DNA of 53,535 bases from assembly GCA_903929485.1 (NCBI GenBank), contig CAIYUY010000290.1, positions 1-53,535 on the forward strand, written 5' to 3'. This document shows positions 35,938 to 44,580 of the stretch, piece by piece. How positions within the stretch are numbered: position 1 is the stretch's first letter; every line of letters starts with the position of its first letter. Source of the stretch: an uncultured Desulfuromonadales bacterium (GTDB lineage Bacteria > Desulfobacterota > Desulfuromonadia > Geobacterales > CAIOGM01). The position numbers and the translations under genes were made by a program. Below the pieces are notes generated by a model. It saw only the letters and a list, made by a program, of their open reading frames with translations. It ran no database searches and had not been told where the DNA came from.

Positions 35938-36274
35938 GGCGTTTCTCCTGTGGGTTAGAGTTGATCCGGTCGATTTACCTACTGCCAAGTGTTGATTGTG
36001 AGCTGTTGATATGCGCCATTCCATCACAGTGCGGCTGAATGCGATAACAGACGTTTATTTGAAAGAATTACAACCATGGTTTTTGCTGCTACAAAACAAC
36101 TATAATGAGTGATAGCATTTTCATTCAGTTGAGAGGGGTAGAGTGATTTAATTATTCATTGTAGCTCTTGAAGTTTCGTAGCAAGTAAATATTTATCCTA
36201 ATGCGGCGGAGATGTCAACTTTTTTAATTTTCTCTGATTGCGAAAAAACACCAATGCGTGGTATAAGTTCCAGC

Positions 36275-37861
36275 ATGAAAACTGAAAATGTAGACAGCTC
36301 CACCGTGGCGTCGTATCTTGCCCCCTCCTTGGGAAATGCAATTTTTGCCCTATTCTTCTACAGTATAGCCGTTGTTTTCGGCCAAAAGCTGCTGGGAGAT
36401 GGTGACACAGGTTATCACATCCGTGCTGGAGAGTATATCCTCAAAACTTTTTCCATTCCCAGCCATGACATGTTTTCCTTTATCACTCCCGCGCTCTCCT
36501 GGACTGCTCATGAGTGGCTGTCCGAGGTCATCATGGCAAAACTGCACGGTTGGTTCGGCCTGACCGGTGTAGTGGTTTTTTTTGCCGGGATAATTGCTTC
36601 CGTCTATGCGCTGTTGTTCCGGATGCTGCGTCGACTTAACGGCCATATCCTGGTCGCGTTGGCGTTGACCCTGCTGGCCATAGTTTCTTCAATGCTGCAC
36701 TGGTTGGCCCGTCCACATATCTTTTCGTTGTTGTTCATGGTCGTCTGGTACGACCTGCTGGATAGTTACCAGTACCACGGAAAAAATCGACTCTATTTTC
36801 TTCCTCTCCTCATGCTTTTCTGGGTCAATCTGCATGGCGGTTTCATCTCCGGTTTTGTTTTGCTGGGTATCTACGGCGCCGGAAATTTGTTTGAATCGCG
36901 TTTTGGTCCCGTGATAAATCGTGAGGTCGCCAGGGTCAAATGGCGTCTATTTCTCAAGATAACCCTTGTCTGCTTGGCTGCTTCCCTCGTAAACCCGTTC
37001 GGTTACAAGATCCTCCTCTTTCCCTTTACCTTGGTGAACGACCATTACATGATGGATCATGTCCAGGAGTTCCTGTCGCCGAATTTCCACGAAACGACTA
37101 TCCTCCCTTTCAAACTGCTTCTGCTTTTGACAATTTCCCTGTTGGCCGTTACCCGTCGCCGGTTGAGCGTAATCGAGCTCTCCCTGCTGCTCTTTTTTGT
37201 CAACATGGCATTTTTTTCCGTACGTTATATTACCCTGTACGCCATTATCGCCCCCCCCGTCGTAGCTCGGTCTGCGGATTACTTTCTTGGAGAAACCGGC
37301 GGACGGTTCGTTGCCTGGCTGAGACGCAAGGATGCCGGTATCGCCGGGATTGACGCCCGGACCCGTGGTTTCTTGTGGCCTATTGTCGCCACGTCGGCGG
37401 TGCTTTTCTACTCCGTAAATGGCGGCGCTTCCCTTGGCTTTGATGAAAAAATCAAGGTTGTGGCGGCGGTGGAGTTTTTAAAACGTGAGCATATCCCCGG
37501 TAACATGTTCGACAACGACGAGTTCGGTGATTACATCATCTATGCAGCTTGGCCGGAGTATCACGTCTTTGTGGACGGGAGGTTGGACATGTACGGCAGT
37601 GAGCGGCTTAAGGAGTATATGAAAGTCAGAAATTTTGAAGATGGCTGGGAAGCCGTCATGAAAAAATATGATATGAACTGGATAATTTATGATGCCGATT
37701 CCGCTCTTTGTCGCTACCTTCTCGCCCGAAAGGAGTGGCGCCTGATCTATGCCGACAAGGTCGCGGACATTTTTGTGCGCGACACCCCCCTGTATCAGCC
37801 GTTGATCCGTAAGTACCCCAATGTAAAACCGTTGCCTCCCGATCCCGCGGCCCTCCCTTAA
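36275..37861 (+). CDS. Membrane glycosyltransferase-like protein
   Basis: A protein of about 528 residues (549 if it starts at 36212). It has an N-terminal membrane helix, then LGDGDTGYHIRAGEYIL and SWTAHEWLSEVIMAK. This acidic loop is of the kind seen between the first helices of GT-C/PMT-like glycosyltransferases, which use lipid-linked sugars. About ten further membrane spans follow. The soluble C-terminus (about 410-528) contains NMFDNDEFGDYIIYAAWPEY and VFVDGRLDMYG. The start is uncertain; neither ATG has a well-spaced ribosome binding site. It may glycosylate a surface polymer, possibly pilin, since it is adjacent to flp. The methyltransferase follows after two bases. Confidence 0.75.
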   Translation: MKTENVDSSTVASYLAPSLGNAIFALFFYSIAVVFGQKLLGDGDTGYHIRAGEYILKTFSIPSHDMFSFITPALSWTAHEWLSEVIMAKLHGWFGLTGVVVFFAGIIASVYALLFRMLRRLNGHILVALALTLLAIVSSMLHWLARPHIFSLLFMVVWYDLLDSYQYHGKNRLYFLPLLMLFWVNLHGGFISGFVLLGIYGAGNLFESRFGPVINREVARVKWRLFLKITLVCLAASLVNPFGYKILLFPFTLVNDHYMMDHVQEFLSPNFHETTILPFKLLLLLTISLLAVTRRRLSVIELSLLLFFVNMAFFSVRYITLYAIIAPPVVARSADYFLGETGGRFVAWLRRKDAGIAGIDARTRGFLWPIVATSAVLFYSVNGGASLGFDEKIKVVAAVEFLKREHIPGNMFDNDEFGDYIIYAAWPEYHVFVDGRLDMYGSERLKEYMKVRNFEDGWEAVMKKYDMNWIIYDADSALCRYLLARKEWRLIYADKVADIFVRDTPLYQPLIRKYPNVKPLPPDPAALP

Positions 37862-37863
37862 TC

Positions 37864-38589
37864 ATGGATATAAGCCAGTTTGCGCTGCATGCGGCAATGG
37901 AAGATCGGCACTGGTGGTTCGTGGGGAGGCGGGAGATCGTTTTTGAAGTTCTTTGCCGCTATGTTCCTCCCCGTGAGGGAAAACATCTTCTGGAGATCGG
38001 CTGCGGAACGGGCGGTAATTTGCGCTTTCTCCGGAATCATTACCATCTGACCGGTCTGGATAGCGCCGGCGAAGCCGTGCGTCACGCACGGGAGAGGGTA
38101 GAGTGCCCTATCCTGGAGGGAGACTTTCGACTGTTGTTTCCTGAACGGTTTGCCGGCGTGGATGTGGTGCTTCTTGCCGATGTTCTGGAACATGTGGCGG
38201 ATGATGAGCGATTTTTACGGGACATTCTTGAACGGCTTTCGCCGGGAGGTGTGCTGCTGCTGACGGTGCCGGCCCATGATTTTCTTTGGAGCAATCATGA
38301 TCTGGTTCTTGGTCACTTACGGCGGTATTCTCGGCGGCAACTCCTGTCGCTGGTGGAACGGTTGCCGGTTGAGATGGTCTATCGTACCTGCTTCAATTTT
38401 TTCCTGCTGCCTCTGATCACTCTCTACCGTGTTCTGCCCCAGGGAAAGGTGCGAGGCAGTGACCTGACCTTGCCCTGGGCGCCTCTCAATCGGCTCCTTT
38501 GCCTCCTCTTGCGCAGTGAAAAGCTCCTGTTACGATGGTTACCTTTGCCGTGGGGGGTCAGTCACCTGATGGTCCTGATAAAGAAATAG
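37864..38589 (+). CDS. Class I SAM-dependent methyltransferase
   Basis: A 241-residue methyltransferase. Motif I is LLEIGCGTGGNLRFL (42-56). The acidic loop is LTGLDSAGEAV, and DVVLLADVLEHVADD (about 99-113) is motif II/III. A hydrophobic C-terminal segment (about 175-215) suggests membrane association. It has two bases' spacing from the GT-like gene and probably modifies a sugar or lipid-linked intermediate made by it. The substrate is unknown. It converges with the DPM-like gene six bases away. Confidence 0.88.
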   Translation: MDISQFALHAAMEDRHWWFVGRREIVFEVLCRYVPPREGKHLLEIGCGTGGNLRFLRNHYHLTGLDSAGEAVRHARERVECPILEGDFRLLFPERFAGVDVVLLADVLEHVADDERFLRDILERLSPGGVLLLTVPAHDFLWSNHDLVLGHLRRYSRRQLLSLVERLPVEMVYRTCFNFFLLPLITLYRVLPQGKVRGSDLTLPWAPLNRLLCLLLRSEKLLLRWLPLPWGVSHLMVLIKK

Positions 38590-38595
38590 CACCTT

Positions 38596-39570
38596 TTAAG
38601 CTCCGCGACTACCCGACGACTCCTGCTCCTCCACCCCGTACCGGTCACGGACGACGTAAAGAGGTCGCCCCTTGACCTCGTCGTAAATTCTTCCCAAGTA
38701 CTCTCCCACCACTCCCAGTGAAATCAGTTGTACCCCCCCCAAAAAGAGCATCACCACCATGATGGAGGCATAGCCGGGGAGATCGATTCCCCGGATTATG
38801 GTGCGCAGGATAAGAAAACCGGCATAAACAAAAGAGAGGAGAGAACAGACCAGTCCCAGATAACTCCAGACCTTCAGCGGGATCGAACTGAAGGAGGTAA
38901 ATCCGTCGATGGCGAAATTCCAGAGTCGCCAGTAATTCCATGTGGATGTTCCGGCATGGCGGGGTGGTCGATCGTAGTAGACCGTCCCCTGAGTGAAACC
39001 CACCCATGAAAAGAGCCCTTTCATGAACCTCGCCCGCTCCGGCATCTTCTTGAGAACTTCCACCACGGGGCGCGACAATAGCCGGAAATCCCCCGTATTG
39101 GGGGGGATGCGGACCACCGTGATCTTGTTGAGAAAGTGATAAAAGATGGCGGCTGATGTTCGCTTCAGCCAACTATCGGAGAGACGTGACCGCCGGGTGG
39201 CGTTGACCACGTCATGCCCCTGACGCCAGCTATCCACTAATTCTCCGATAAGTTCCGGCGGGTCTTGCAGATCCGCGTCCAGTGGAATTACCGCGTCACC
39301 CACGGCGTGATCGATGCCCGCCGTCAGTGCGATGTCCTTGCCGAAATTACGCGACAGATTAATGATCTTGACTCGCGGGTCGGCGCGACGCAAGTTCAGC
39401 AGGGTCGCCAAGGTGCCGTCACTGCTGCCGTCATTGACACAGATCAGTTCCCAGGTTTCATTCCTGGCGTCCATCAGCTTTCGCAGACGCGCATAAAGTT
39501 CGGCGATGTTGGCCTCTTCATTGTGCAAGGGGACAACAACGGAGATTTCAGGCGCGATCGGTTTATTCAT
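38596..39570 (-). CDS. GT2 family glycosyltransferase (DPM/GtrB-like)
   Basis: A 324-residue GT-A enzyme: ISVVVPLHNEEANIAELY (9-26), VNDGSSDGTLATLLNL, VIPLDADLQDPPELI (the DxD-type site, about 93-107) and TRRSRLSDSWLKR. Two C-terminal membrane helices (about 235-260 and 270-300) are typical of GtrB/ArnC-like enzymes that transfer a sugar from a nucleotide to undecaprenyl phosphate. The lipid-linked sugar could be the donor for the GT-C-like proteins on either side. The adjacent 511-residue membrane protein is upstream on the same strand (21 bases). Confidence 0.92.
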   Translation of the reverse strand: MNKPIAPEISVVVPLHNEEANIAELYARLRKLMDARNETWELICVNDGSSDGTLATLLNLRRADPRVKIINLSRNFGKDIALTAGIDHAVGDAVIPLDADLQDPPELIGELVDSWRQGHDVVNATRRSRLSDSWLKRTSAAIFYHFLNKITVVRIPPNTGDFRLLSRPVVEVLKKMPERARFMKGLFSWVGFTQGTVYYDRPPRHAGTSTWNYWRLWNFAIDGFTSFSSIPLKVWSYLGLVCSLLSFVYAGFLILRTIIRGIDLPGYASIMVVMLFLGGVQLISLGVVGEYLGRIYDEVKGRPLYVVRDRYGVEEQESSGSRGA

Positions 39571-39591
39571 GGGGAGCCCTTCCTTATGGCG

Positions 39592-41127
39592 TTATGGTGT
39601 CTGCTGATGGCTGGTGACGGTGGAACATCGCTCCCAGATGCATAATCTTTTGTCCGTGTAAACCTGTCTGAAATTGCCGAGGCGATAAGGCGAGAGCTTC
39701 GCATCCCACGCGAAAATATATCCGATGGAGGTAAACTGATCGAAATCTATGGTTTCTTTTGCATGGACCATCTGATTCAGTGACGGCATCATGGCGTAGA
39801 GTTCAGGTCGGTAACGCACCGGAAAATAAGAAAATTGCATCTGGTAATTGCCGGCGTTTATGAGACGCTCCCGGAGCGCATAGTGTGAAATCGCGTGGGC
39901 GAGCACGTCAACCCGCGATCCCGGAACTCCATAAACGCGGTACGGCATTACGACGGTTCCTGCCTTCATCGGCAGGCGCGCCGCCGCCATGAACTCTCCC
40001 ACAAGAGAGCTCATTTTCAGAAAGGCCGCGCAATTGCATGCGAGCATAGTGATGACCACGGGAATAACGGCGGATTTAAGGCGAACAGGGTACCGATCAT
40101 GGCCGGCGGCGAAGAGCGGGATCAGGGTCATGAGGAGAATGGTTGGGAGTCTCGGATTCAAAAAACCGCCTCCGCCCAGTGAGGGAGGCGCCAGCAAGGT
40201 AAGGAGCGTAATGGCGACGGCATATGAACCAAAGAGTTTAGAGACATAATCGGTGTAGTCGCTGACGGGTCGCTCTCTTATCAACGTGTAAAGCAGGATC
40301 GCAATGGCGGAACCGCTCACTGCTTGAATGGGAGATAAAAAAAAGGTAGAGCAGGTCAATATGTCCGTCGCCAGGGTGGGAAAACGCTCCAGAAAGCCGG
40401 GGGCTTCGATCCGCTTTGAGTCTGAAACCGCCAGATGCCAGCCGAGAGCGCCGGCGGATGGGGTGAGGAGCATGATCCCCGCGAGGAATCGGTTCCCCCA
40501 TGAGCCCCCTTTCTCAACGAGGAGTGATATCAGGATGAAAAGGGCAAAGCATGCAAAGGGAATGATATGGCAGACAAACAGTATGGCTGACGCCGCGGTG
40601 ATGATGATGAAACGGGTGAACAAGCCGGATGCTCGCAATCTGATCGTAAGCGCCATGGAGATGATCAGAATGGGGAGCGCAATGATGAAGCTGTAGAAAC
40701 CCATGGCCAGCGAGTAGCTCCAGATTATCGGAACAACCAAAAACGACCAGGGAAAATATCGCAGTTTCAGCAGCTTCAGGGAGAGCGGTATGGATACCGA
40801 GAAAAGGACGATATAGATGGTGATGAAAGCTCTTTCCGCTGATTCAGGTGAAAGGAGTGAAAGAAGAGGGTAGGCGACAAGGTGGAAGCCTAGGTTGGGA
40901 GTCACCGTCAGATGCTGCTCAAACCATTGACCCCAGACGCCGCCGCCATTTCTCAGGTCTTTCAGTATGGCAAGGTTATAGATATGGCATGGCCCATCCT
41001 GCGTGGGAAGCCAGGGGAGCCACCAGACAAACGCCACCTGCGCCAGAACAAAGAGGAGGAAAAGCGACGCAATGATCTGCTCATTGTGTTTAATCGGTGA
41101 AGGGATGAGAACCTTGGCGGGTATCAA
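39592..41127 (-). CDS. Polytopic membrane protein, GT-C-like
   Basis: A 511-residue protein with about 11 predicted membrane helices. The first helix (about 18-38) is followed by LPTQDGPCHIYNLAILKDL, an acidic loop that fits the donor site of GT-C-type glycosyltransferases. The C-terminus (about 385-511) is a soluble domain. I do not recognise a family by motif. Its place directly upstream of the DPM-like gene suggests that it uses the lipid-linked sugar made there, which is inference. The start is at 41127. Confidence 0.7.
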   Translation of the reverse strand: MIPAKVLIPSPIKHNEQIIASLFLLFVLAQVAFVWWLPWLPTQDGPCHIYNLAILKDLRNGGGVWGQWFEQHLTVTPNLGFHLVAYPLLSLLSPESAERAFITIYIVLFSVSIPLSLKLLKLRYFPWSFLVVPIIWSYSLAMGFYSFIIALPILIISMALTIRLRASGLFTRFIIITAASAILFVCHIIPFACFALFILISLLVEKGGSWGNRFLAGIMLLTPSAGALGWHLAVSDSKRIEAPGFLERFPTLATDILTCSTFFLSPIQAVSGSAIAILLYTLIRERPVSDYTDYVSKLFGSYAVAITLLTLLAPPSLGGGGFLNPRLPTILLMTLIPLFAAGHDRYPVRLKSAVIPVVITMLACNCAAFLKMSSLVGEFMAAARLPMKAGTVVMPYRVYGVPGSRVDVLAHAISHYALRERLINAGNYQMQFSYFPVRYRPELYAMMPSLNQMVHAKETIDFDQFTSIGYIFAWDAKLSPYRLGNFRQVYTDKRLCIWERCSTVTSHQQTP

Positions 41128-41139
41128 ATCTCTTGATCC

Positions 41140-42675
41140 TCAGGTCGTCCGCATGCTGTTTTTTTGCTTCAGGAGGGGGATCCGGAGTTTCTTCATCCGG
41201 AAAAAGAGAGTGTTCGGGTTGAGATCGAGGATACGGGCGGCTCCACTGTCGCCATGCACTCGCCAACCGGTTGATTCAAGCACCGCGGTGATATGCCGTC
41301 GTTCCACATCCTGAAGCGCCAGTGTCAGGGGGGGGAGTGACTGCGGAAGCGGTTCCGGCAGGGTGACCTGCAGGGTGTCGCCGCTACTGAAAATCAGTGC
41401 ATGCTCGATGATATTGCGCAGTTCACGGATATTTCCGGGCCAAGCATACCGTTGCAGCGCCTCCATGTCGTTGGGTTTGATTTTACTGACGGTGCGCCCC
41501 ATTTTTCCTCCCAGTTCCCTGATAATGGCGCTTACAAGCAGGGGAATATCTTCGGTCCGCTCCCGGAGCAGGGGAAGTTTGAGGGGGAATACATTGAGCC
41601 GATAGTACAGGTCTTCACGGAAACGCCCTTGTTGCACCTCTTTCATGAGATCACGATTGGTGGCGGCGATGACCCGGACGTTGGTTCGGTGGATGGTGGG
41701 ACTCCCCAGGCGCTCGAACTCACCCTCCTGAAGTACGCGCAGCAGTTTCGCCTGGGCGCCGAAGGGGAGTTCACCCACTTCGTCCAGCAGGATAGTTGAG
41801 CCGTCCGCCGATTCGAAATGGCCGATCTGCTGCTCCACCGCACCGGTATAGGCTCCTTTTTCCCGTCCGAAGAGTTCGCTCTCCACCAGATTTTCCGGTA
41901 TGGCGGCGCAGTTGATCTTGTGCAGCACCATCCCACGGCGAGGGCTATTCTGATGGATGAACTGGGCCAGTAACTCCTTCCCCGTACCGGTGTCACCAAG
42001 GATCAGGACAGTGCTTCCCGTGGGAGCTACCCGTTCGGCCATGGTCAGCACTTTTTTCAGCGACATGCTGTCGCCGATGATCTTTCCGTGGTTCAGGTAG
42101 GGTCTGACCTCCTCGCGGAGTTGGAGGTTTTCAGCCGCCAATTTTTTTTCAAGCTTGGTAATCTCGGCGAGCTGTCTCCGGAGTTTTTCTGTTTGGGTCT
42201 GTACCTGCGCCGTCAGATGGCTGTTGCACTTGGTTAATTCATCACGTTGTTCTTTAATGATAGCTGCGAACCGTCGGTTTTCTCTCACCAGTCGATAGCG
42301 ACAGAGTGCGTCTCGAACAGCCTGAAGCACGTCGTGGTCATCCCACGGTTTCCGGATGATCCGACAGGCGCCTCCCCTGTTGACGGCATCCAGGGCCATT
42401 TGCAGGTCGGCATAACCGGTGAGGAGTATCCTGGGGGTATCGGGGGCGACCTTGCCGGCGGCCGCCAGGAAGGTCGTGCCATCCATCACAGGCATCCGGT
42501 GGTCGCTCAAAATAACCCCGATATTTTCGTTATTGGCCAGGGTGGCCAACGCTTCCTCTCCCGACATGGCTGACAGTACCCGGGCCTCTCGCCGCAATAG
42601 ACGGCGAAGTGTCGCCAGTATGGATGCATCGTCATCCACACAGAGGATAGTGAGGGGGTGATCCGAAAAAGTCAT
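41140..42675 (-). CDS. Sigma-54-dependent response regulator (NtrC family)
   Basis: A 511-residue activator with three parts. A receiver domain (about 1-125) carries the phospho-acceptor aspartate in SDHRMPVMD. An AAA+ domain (about 200-430) has Walker A in GDTGTGKE, GAYTGA in place of the usual GAFTGA sigma-54 contact loop, and ILLDEVGELP. A Fis-type helix-turn-helix is at the C-terminus. It activates transcription from sigma-54 promoters. The ATG at 42675 overlaps the stop of the upstream regulator as ATGA. The cognate kinase is not nearby. Targets are unknown; the flanking polysaccharide genes are candidates. Confidence 0.95.
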   Translation of the reverse strand: MTFSDHPLTILCVDDDASILATLRRLLRREARVLSAMSGEEALATLANNENIGVILSDHRMPVMDGTTFLAAAGKVAPDTPRILLTGYADLQMALDAVNRGGACRIIRKPWDDHDVLQAVRDALCRYRLVRENRRFAAIIKEQRDELTKCNSHLTAQVQTQTEKLRRQLAEITKLEKKLAAENLQLREEVRPYLNHGKIIGDSMSLKKVLTMAERVAPTGSTVLILGDTGTGKELLAQFIHQNSPRRGMVLHKINCAAIPENLVESELFGREKGAYTGAVEQQIGHFESADGSTILLDEVGELPFGAQAKLLRVLQEGEFERLGSPTIHRTNVRVIAATNRDLMKEVQQGRFREDLYYRLNVFPLKLPLLRERTEDIPLLVSAIIRELGGKMGRTVSKIKPNDMEALQRYAWPGNIRELRNIIEHALIFSSGDTLQVTLPEPLPQSLPPLTLALQDVERRHITAVLESTGWRVHGDSGAARILDLNPNTLFFRMKKLRIPLLKQKNSMRTT

Positions 42676-43475
42676 ATGAAGATCAGCGCCGAACAATCAT
42701 TGTTGGTGTAGGTGAGCCGCATGCCACGCATGCTGATCCCCCCTTCCTGGTAGTAGAGACTTCCGAGCTTTTCGGAAGTCAGGAGTTCCTGTATGAATCC
42801 GTTCAGACCGGGGCTGAGGGTCTCTTGAGCCGGATTGCCGATGAGACTCTGTGGGGTCATCTTGAGCCAGATGGAGGCGGATTCGTTGCAGATCAGGATG
42901 ATTCCGTCGGAGCCGACACAGAGTATCCCCGGGCCCTGATTGTCCAGGTCGTTGTCGGCGCTGGTCATCATTCTGATCATCCGCTGCACAAAGTCGGCAC
43001 GATCCGCCACGCCGGACTGAGGTGATCCTGCTCGCTTGTTCAGGTTGGCGTTCTCCGTCAGCAGGTTCCGGATCTGCTGACGTTTTTCCCAGGCAGGGGC
43101 TGTCTGTTCGATCCCCTTGCGAACGGTGCTCCTGAGGAGTTCGTCATCCCACGGCTTTGGGAGGTACTTGTAGATGCGACCTTCCTGTACCGCCGCCAGC
43201 AGGATCGGACGATCAGCGAAGCCGGAAAGGACAATCCGTAGAGTTTCAGGGGATCGGTCGTAGACCTCTTTAAGGAACTCAACGCCGTTCATGATCGGCA
43301 TTCGATAGTCGGAAATAACGGCTCTGATAGGTAGGCCGGTGTTGAAAAGTTCCAAGCCCGCCATTGCCGATTCGGCGGTCCGGACTTCGTACGGTTCACT
43401 GCGAAATACCCGGCGCAGTGCCTGGTGAACTGAAGATTCGTCGTCAACCAGTAGCAGTAACGGTCTGTTGCTCAT
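42672..43475 (-). CDS. Response regulator with PAS-like C-terminus
   Basis: A 267-residue protein with an N-terminal receiver domain (about 1-125; LLVDDESSVHQ, the phospho-acceptor in ISDYRMPIMNG, and the KPWDD tail), a helical linker and a PAS-like domain (about 175-260; ILCVGSDGIILICNESA). It has no DNA-binding or enzymatic output domain, so it probably passes a signal to the sigma-54 activator with which it overlaps. The two receivers are similar in sequence (both end in KPWDD), which suggests a duplicated signalling module. Confidence 0.85.
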   Translation of the reverse strand: MSNRPLLLLVDDESSVHQALRRVFRSEPYEVRTAESAMAGLELFNTGLPIRAVISDYRMPIMNGVEFLKEVYDRSPETLRIVLSGFADRPILLAAVQEGRIYKYLPKPWDDELLRSTVRKGIEQTAPAWEKRQQIRNLLTENANLNKRAGSPQSGVADRADFVQRMIRMMTSADNDLDNQGPGILCVGSDGIILICNESASIWLKMTPQSLIGNPAQETLSPGLNGFIQELLTSEKLGSLYYQEGGISMRGMRLTYTNNDCSALIFI

Positions 43476-43553
43476 GGCCTTCCTCCTTGGCGGATTGAAT
43501 TATTATCACAGAGGGAGGGAAAAACGAAGATATTTTTCACGAAGTTGCTCCAA

Positions 43554-43588
43554 ATGGAAAACGGGCGGCCGTTAAAGAGCCACCCGTT
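43554..43588 (-). terminator. Rho-independent terminator after purC
   Basis: On the minus strand, the stem AACGGGTGGC pairs with GCCGCCCGTT through one G-U pair around a nine-base loop and ends in TTTT. It lies about 28 bases past the purC stop. Confidence 0.75.
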
Positions 43589-43615
43589 GATTGTCTGCAG
43601 GGAGAGTACGGCGGA

Positions 43616-44512
43616 TCACACCCGCACAACTCCGACGCCGGTGAGTCGCTCCAGTGCTTCGCGGTATTTGTCGGCGGTTCTGGCTATGATCTCCGCCGGA
43701 AGCGGCGGGGCGGGGGCGGTTTTGTCCCATTCCAGCGTTTCCAGATAATCCCGGAGAAACTGCTTGTCGAAGGAGGGTTGCTGCCCACCCGGCTGGTACT
43801 GCTCTTTTGGCCAGAAGCGGCTGGAGTCCGGGGTCATGCATTCGTCGATAATTATGAGCTTTCCCTCGTACATGCCGTATTCGAACTTGGTATCGGCGAT
43901 GATGATTCCTTTTTCCGCCGCGATATCCCGGGCTCGGCCATAGATTCTCAGAGTGACGTCGCGGACCTGTTCCGCCAGATCATGACCGCAAAGCTCCGCC
44001 ATCGTTTCAAAGGAGATGTTTTCATCATGCGTTCCCAAATCCGCCTTGGTGGATGGGGTGAAAATCGGTTCGGGAAGCTCGTCGGATTCTCTGAGACCGG
44101 GGGGAAGCGCAATGCCGCAGATGGCGCCCGTGGCCTGGTAATCCTTCCAGCCGGAGCCGGAGAGATATCCCCTGACGATACACTCAGCGGGGAGCGGTTG
44201 AGCTTTTTTAACCAGCATGGAGCGCCCTTTGAGGGTCTCCGCATATTTTTGACATGACAAGGGGAAATCGGCCACATCGGTGGAGATGATGTGGTTCGGG
44301 ATGATCTCCTCCATCTCATGGAACCAGAAGGCCGAGATCTGGTTCAGGACATATCCTTTGTCGGGGATACCCTCCTCCATGATCACGTCGAAGGCGGAGA
44401 TCCTGTCCGAGGTTACGATGAGCAGGGTCTCTCCCAGGTCGTAGATGTCGCGGACCTTGCCGCGGCCGGCGAGGGTGAGGTCGGGAAAATCGGTCTGAAG
44501 CACCAGTGACAT
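43616..44512 (-). CDS. purC: Phosphoribosylaminoimidazole-succinocarboxamide synthase
   Basis: A 298-residue SAICAR synthase, which joins aspartate to CAIR in purine synthesis. Motifs: [28 protein letters not shown] (residues 17-44, the ATP-binding start), [16 protein letters not shown] and [11 protein letters not shown] (IADTKFE is the signature). Its length near 300 is that of the longer ADE1-like branch rather than the 237-residue E. coli form. Upstream of its start are two CCTAGAA-type heptamers and three TTTTAACGGG decamers. Confidence 0.97.
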   Translation of the reverse strand: MSLVLQTDFPDLTLAGRGKVRDIYDLGETLLIVTSDRISAFDVIMEEGIPDKGYVLNQISAFWFHEMEEIIPNHIISTDVADFPLSCQKYAETLKGRSMLVKKAQPLPAECIVRGYLSGSGWKDYQATGAICGIALPPGLRESDELPEPIFTPSTKADLGTHDENISFETMAELCGHDLAEQVRDVTLRIYGRARDIAAEKGIIIADTKFEYGMYEGKLIIIDECMTPDSSRFWPKEQYQPGGQQPSFDKQFLRDYLETLEWDKTAPAPPLPAEIIARTADKYREALERLTGVGVVRV

Positions 44513-44532
44513 AAAAAGCTCCTTAAAAGCTG

Positions 44533-44576
44533 TTCTAGGTTCTAGGTTTTAACGGGTTTTAACGGGTTTTAACGGG
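44533..44576. repeat. Compound tandem repeat: TTCTAGG twice, then TTTTAACGGG three times
   Basis: TTCTAGG at 44533 and 44540 is the inverse of the GAACCTA array at 3994-4133. Three perfect TTTTAACGGG decamers follow from 44547 to 44576. They fill most of the 68-base gap between the ppiD-like stop and the purC start. Confidence 0.93.
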
Positions 44577-44580
44577 GGCT

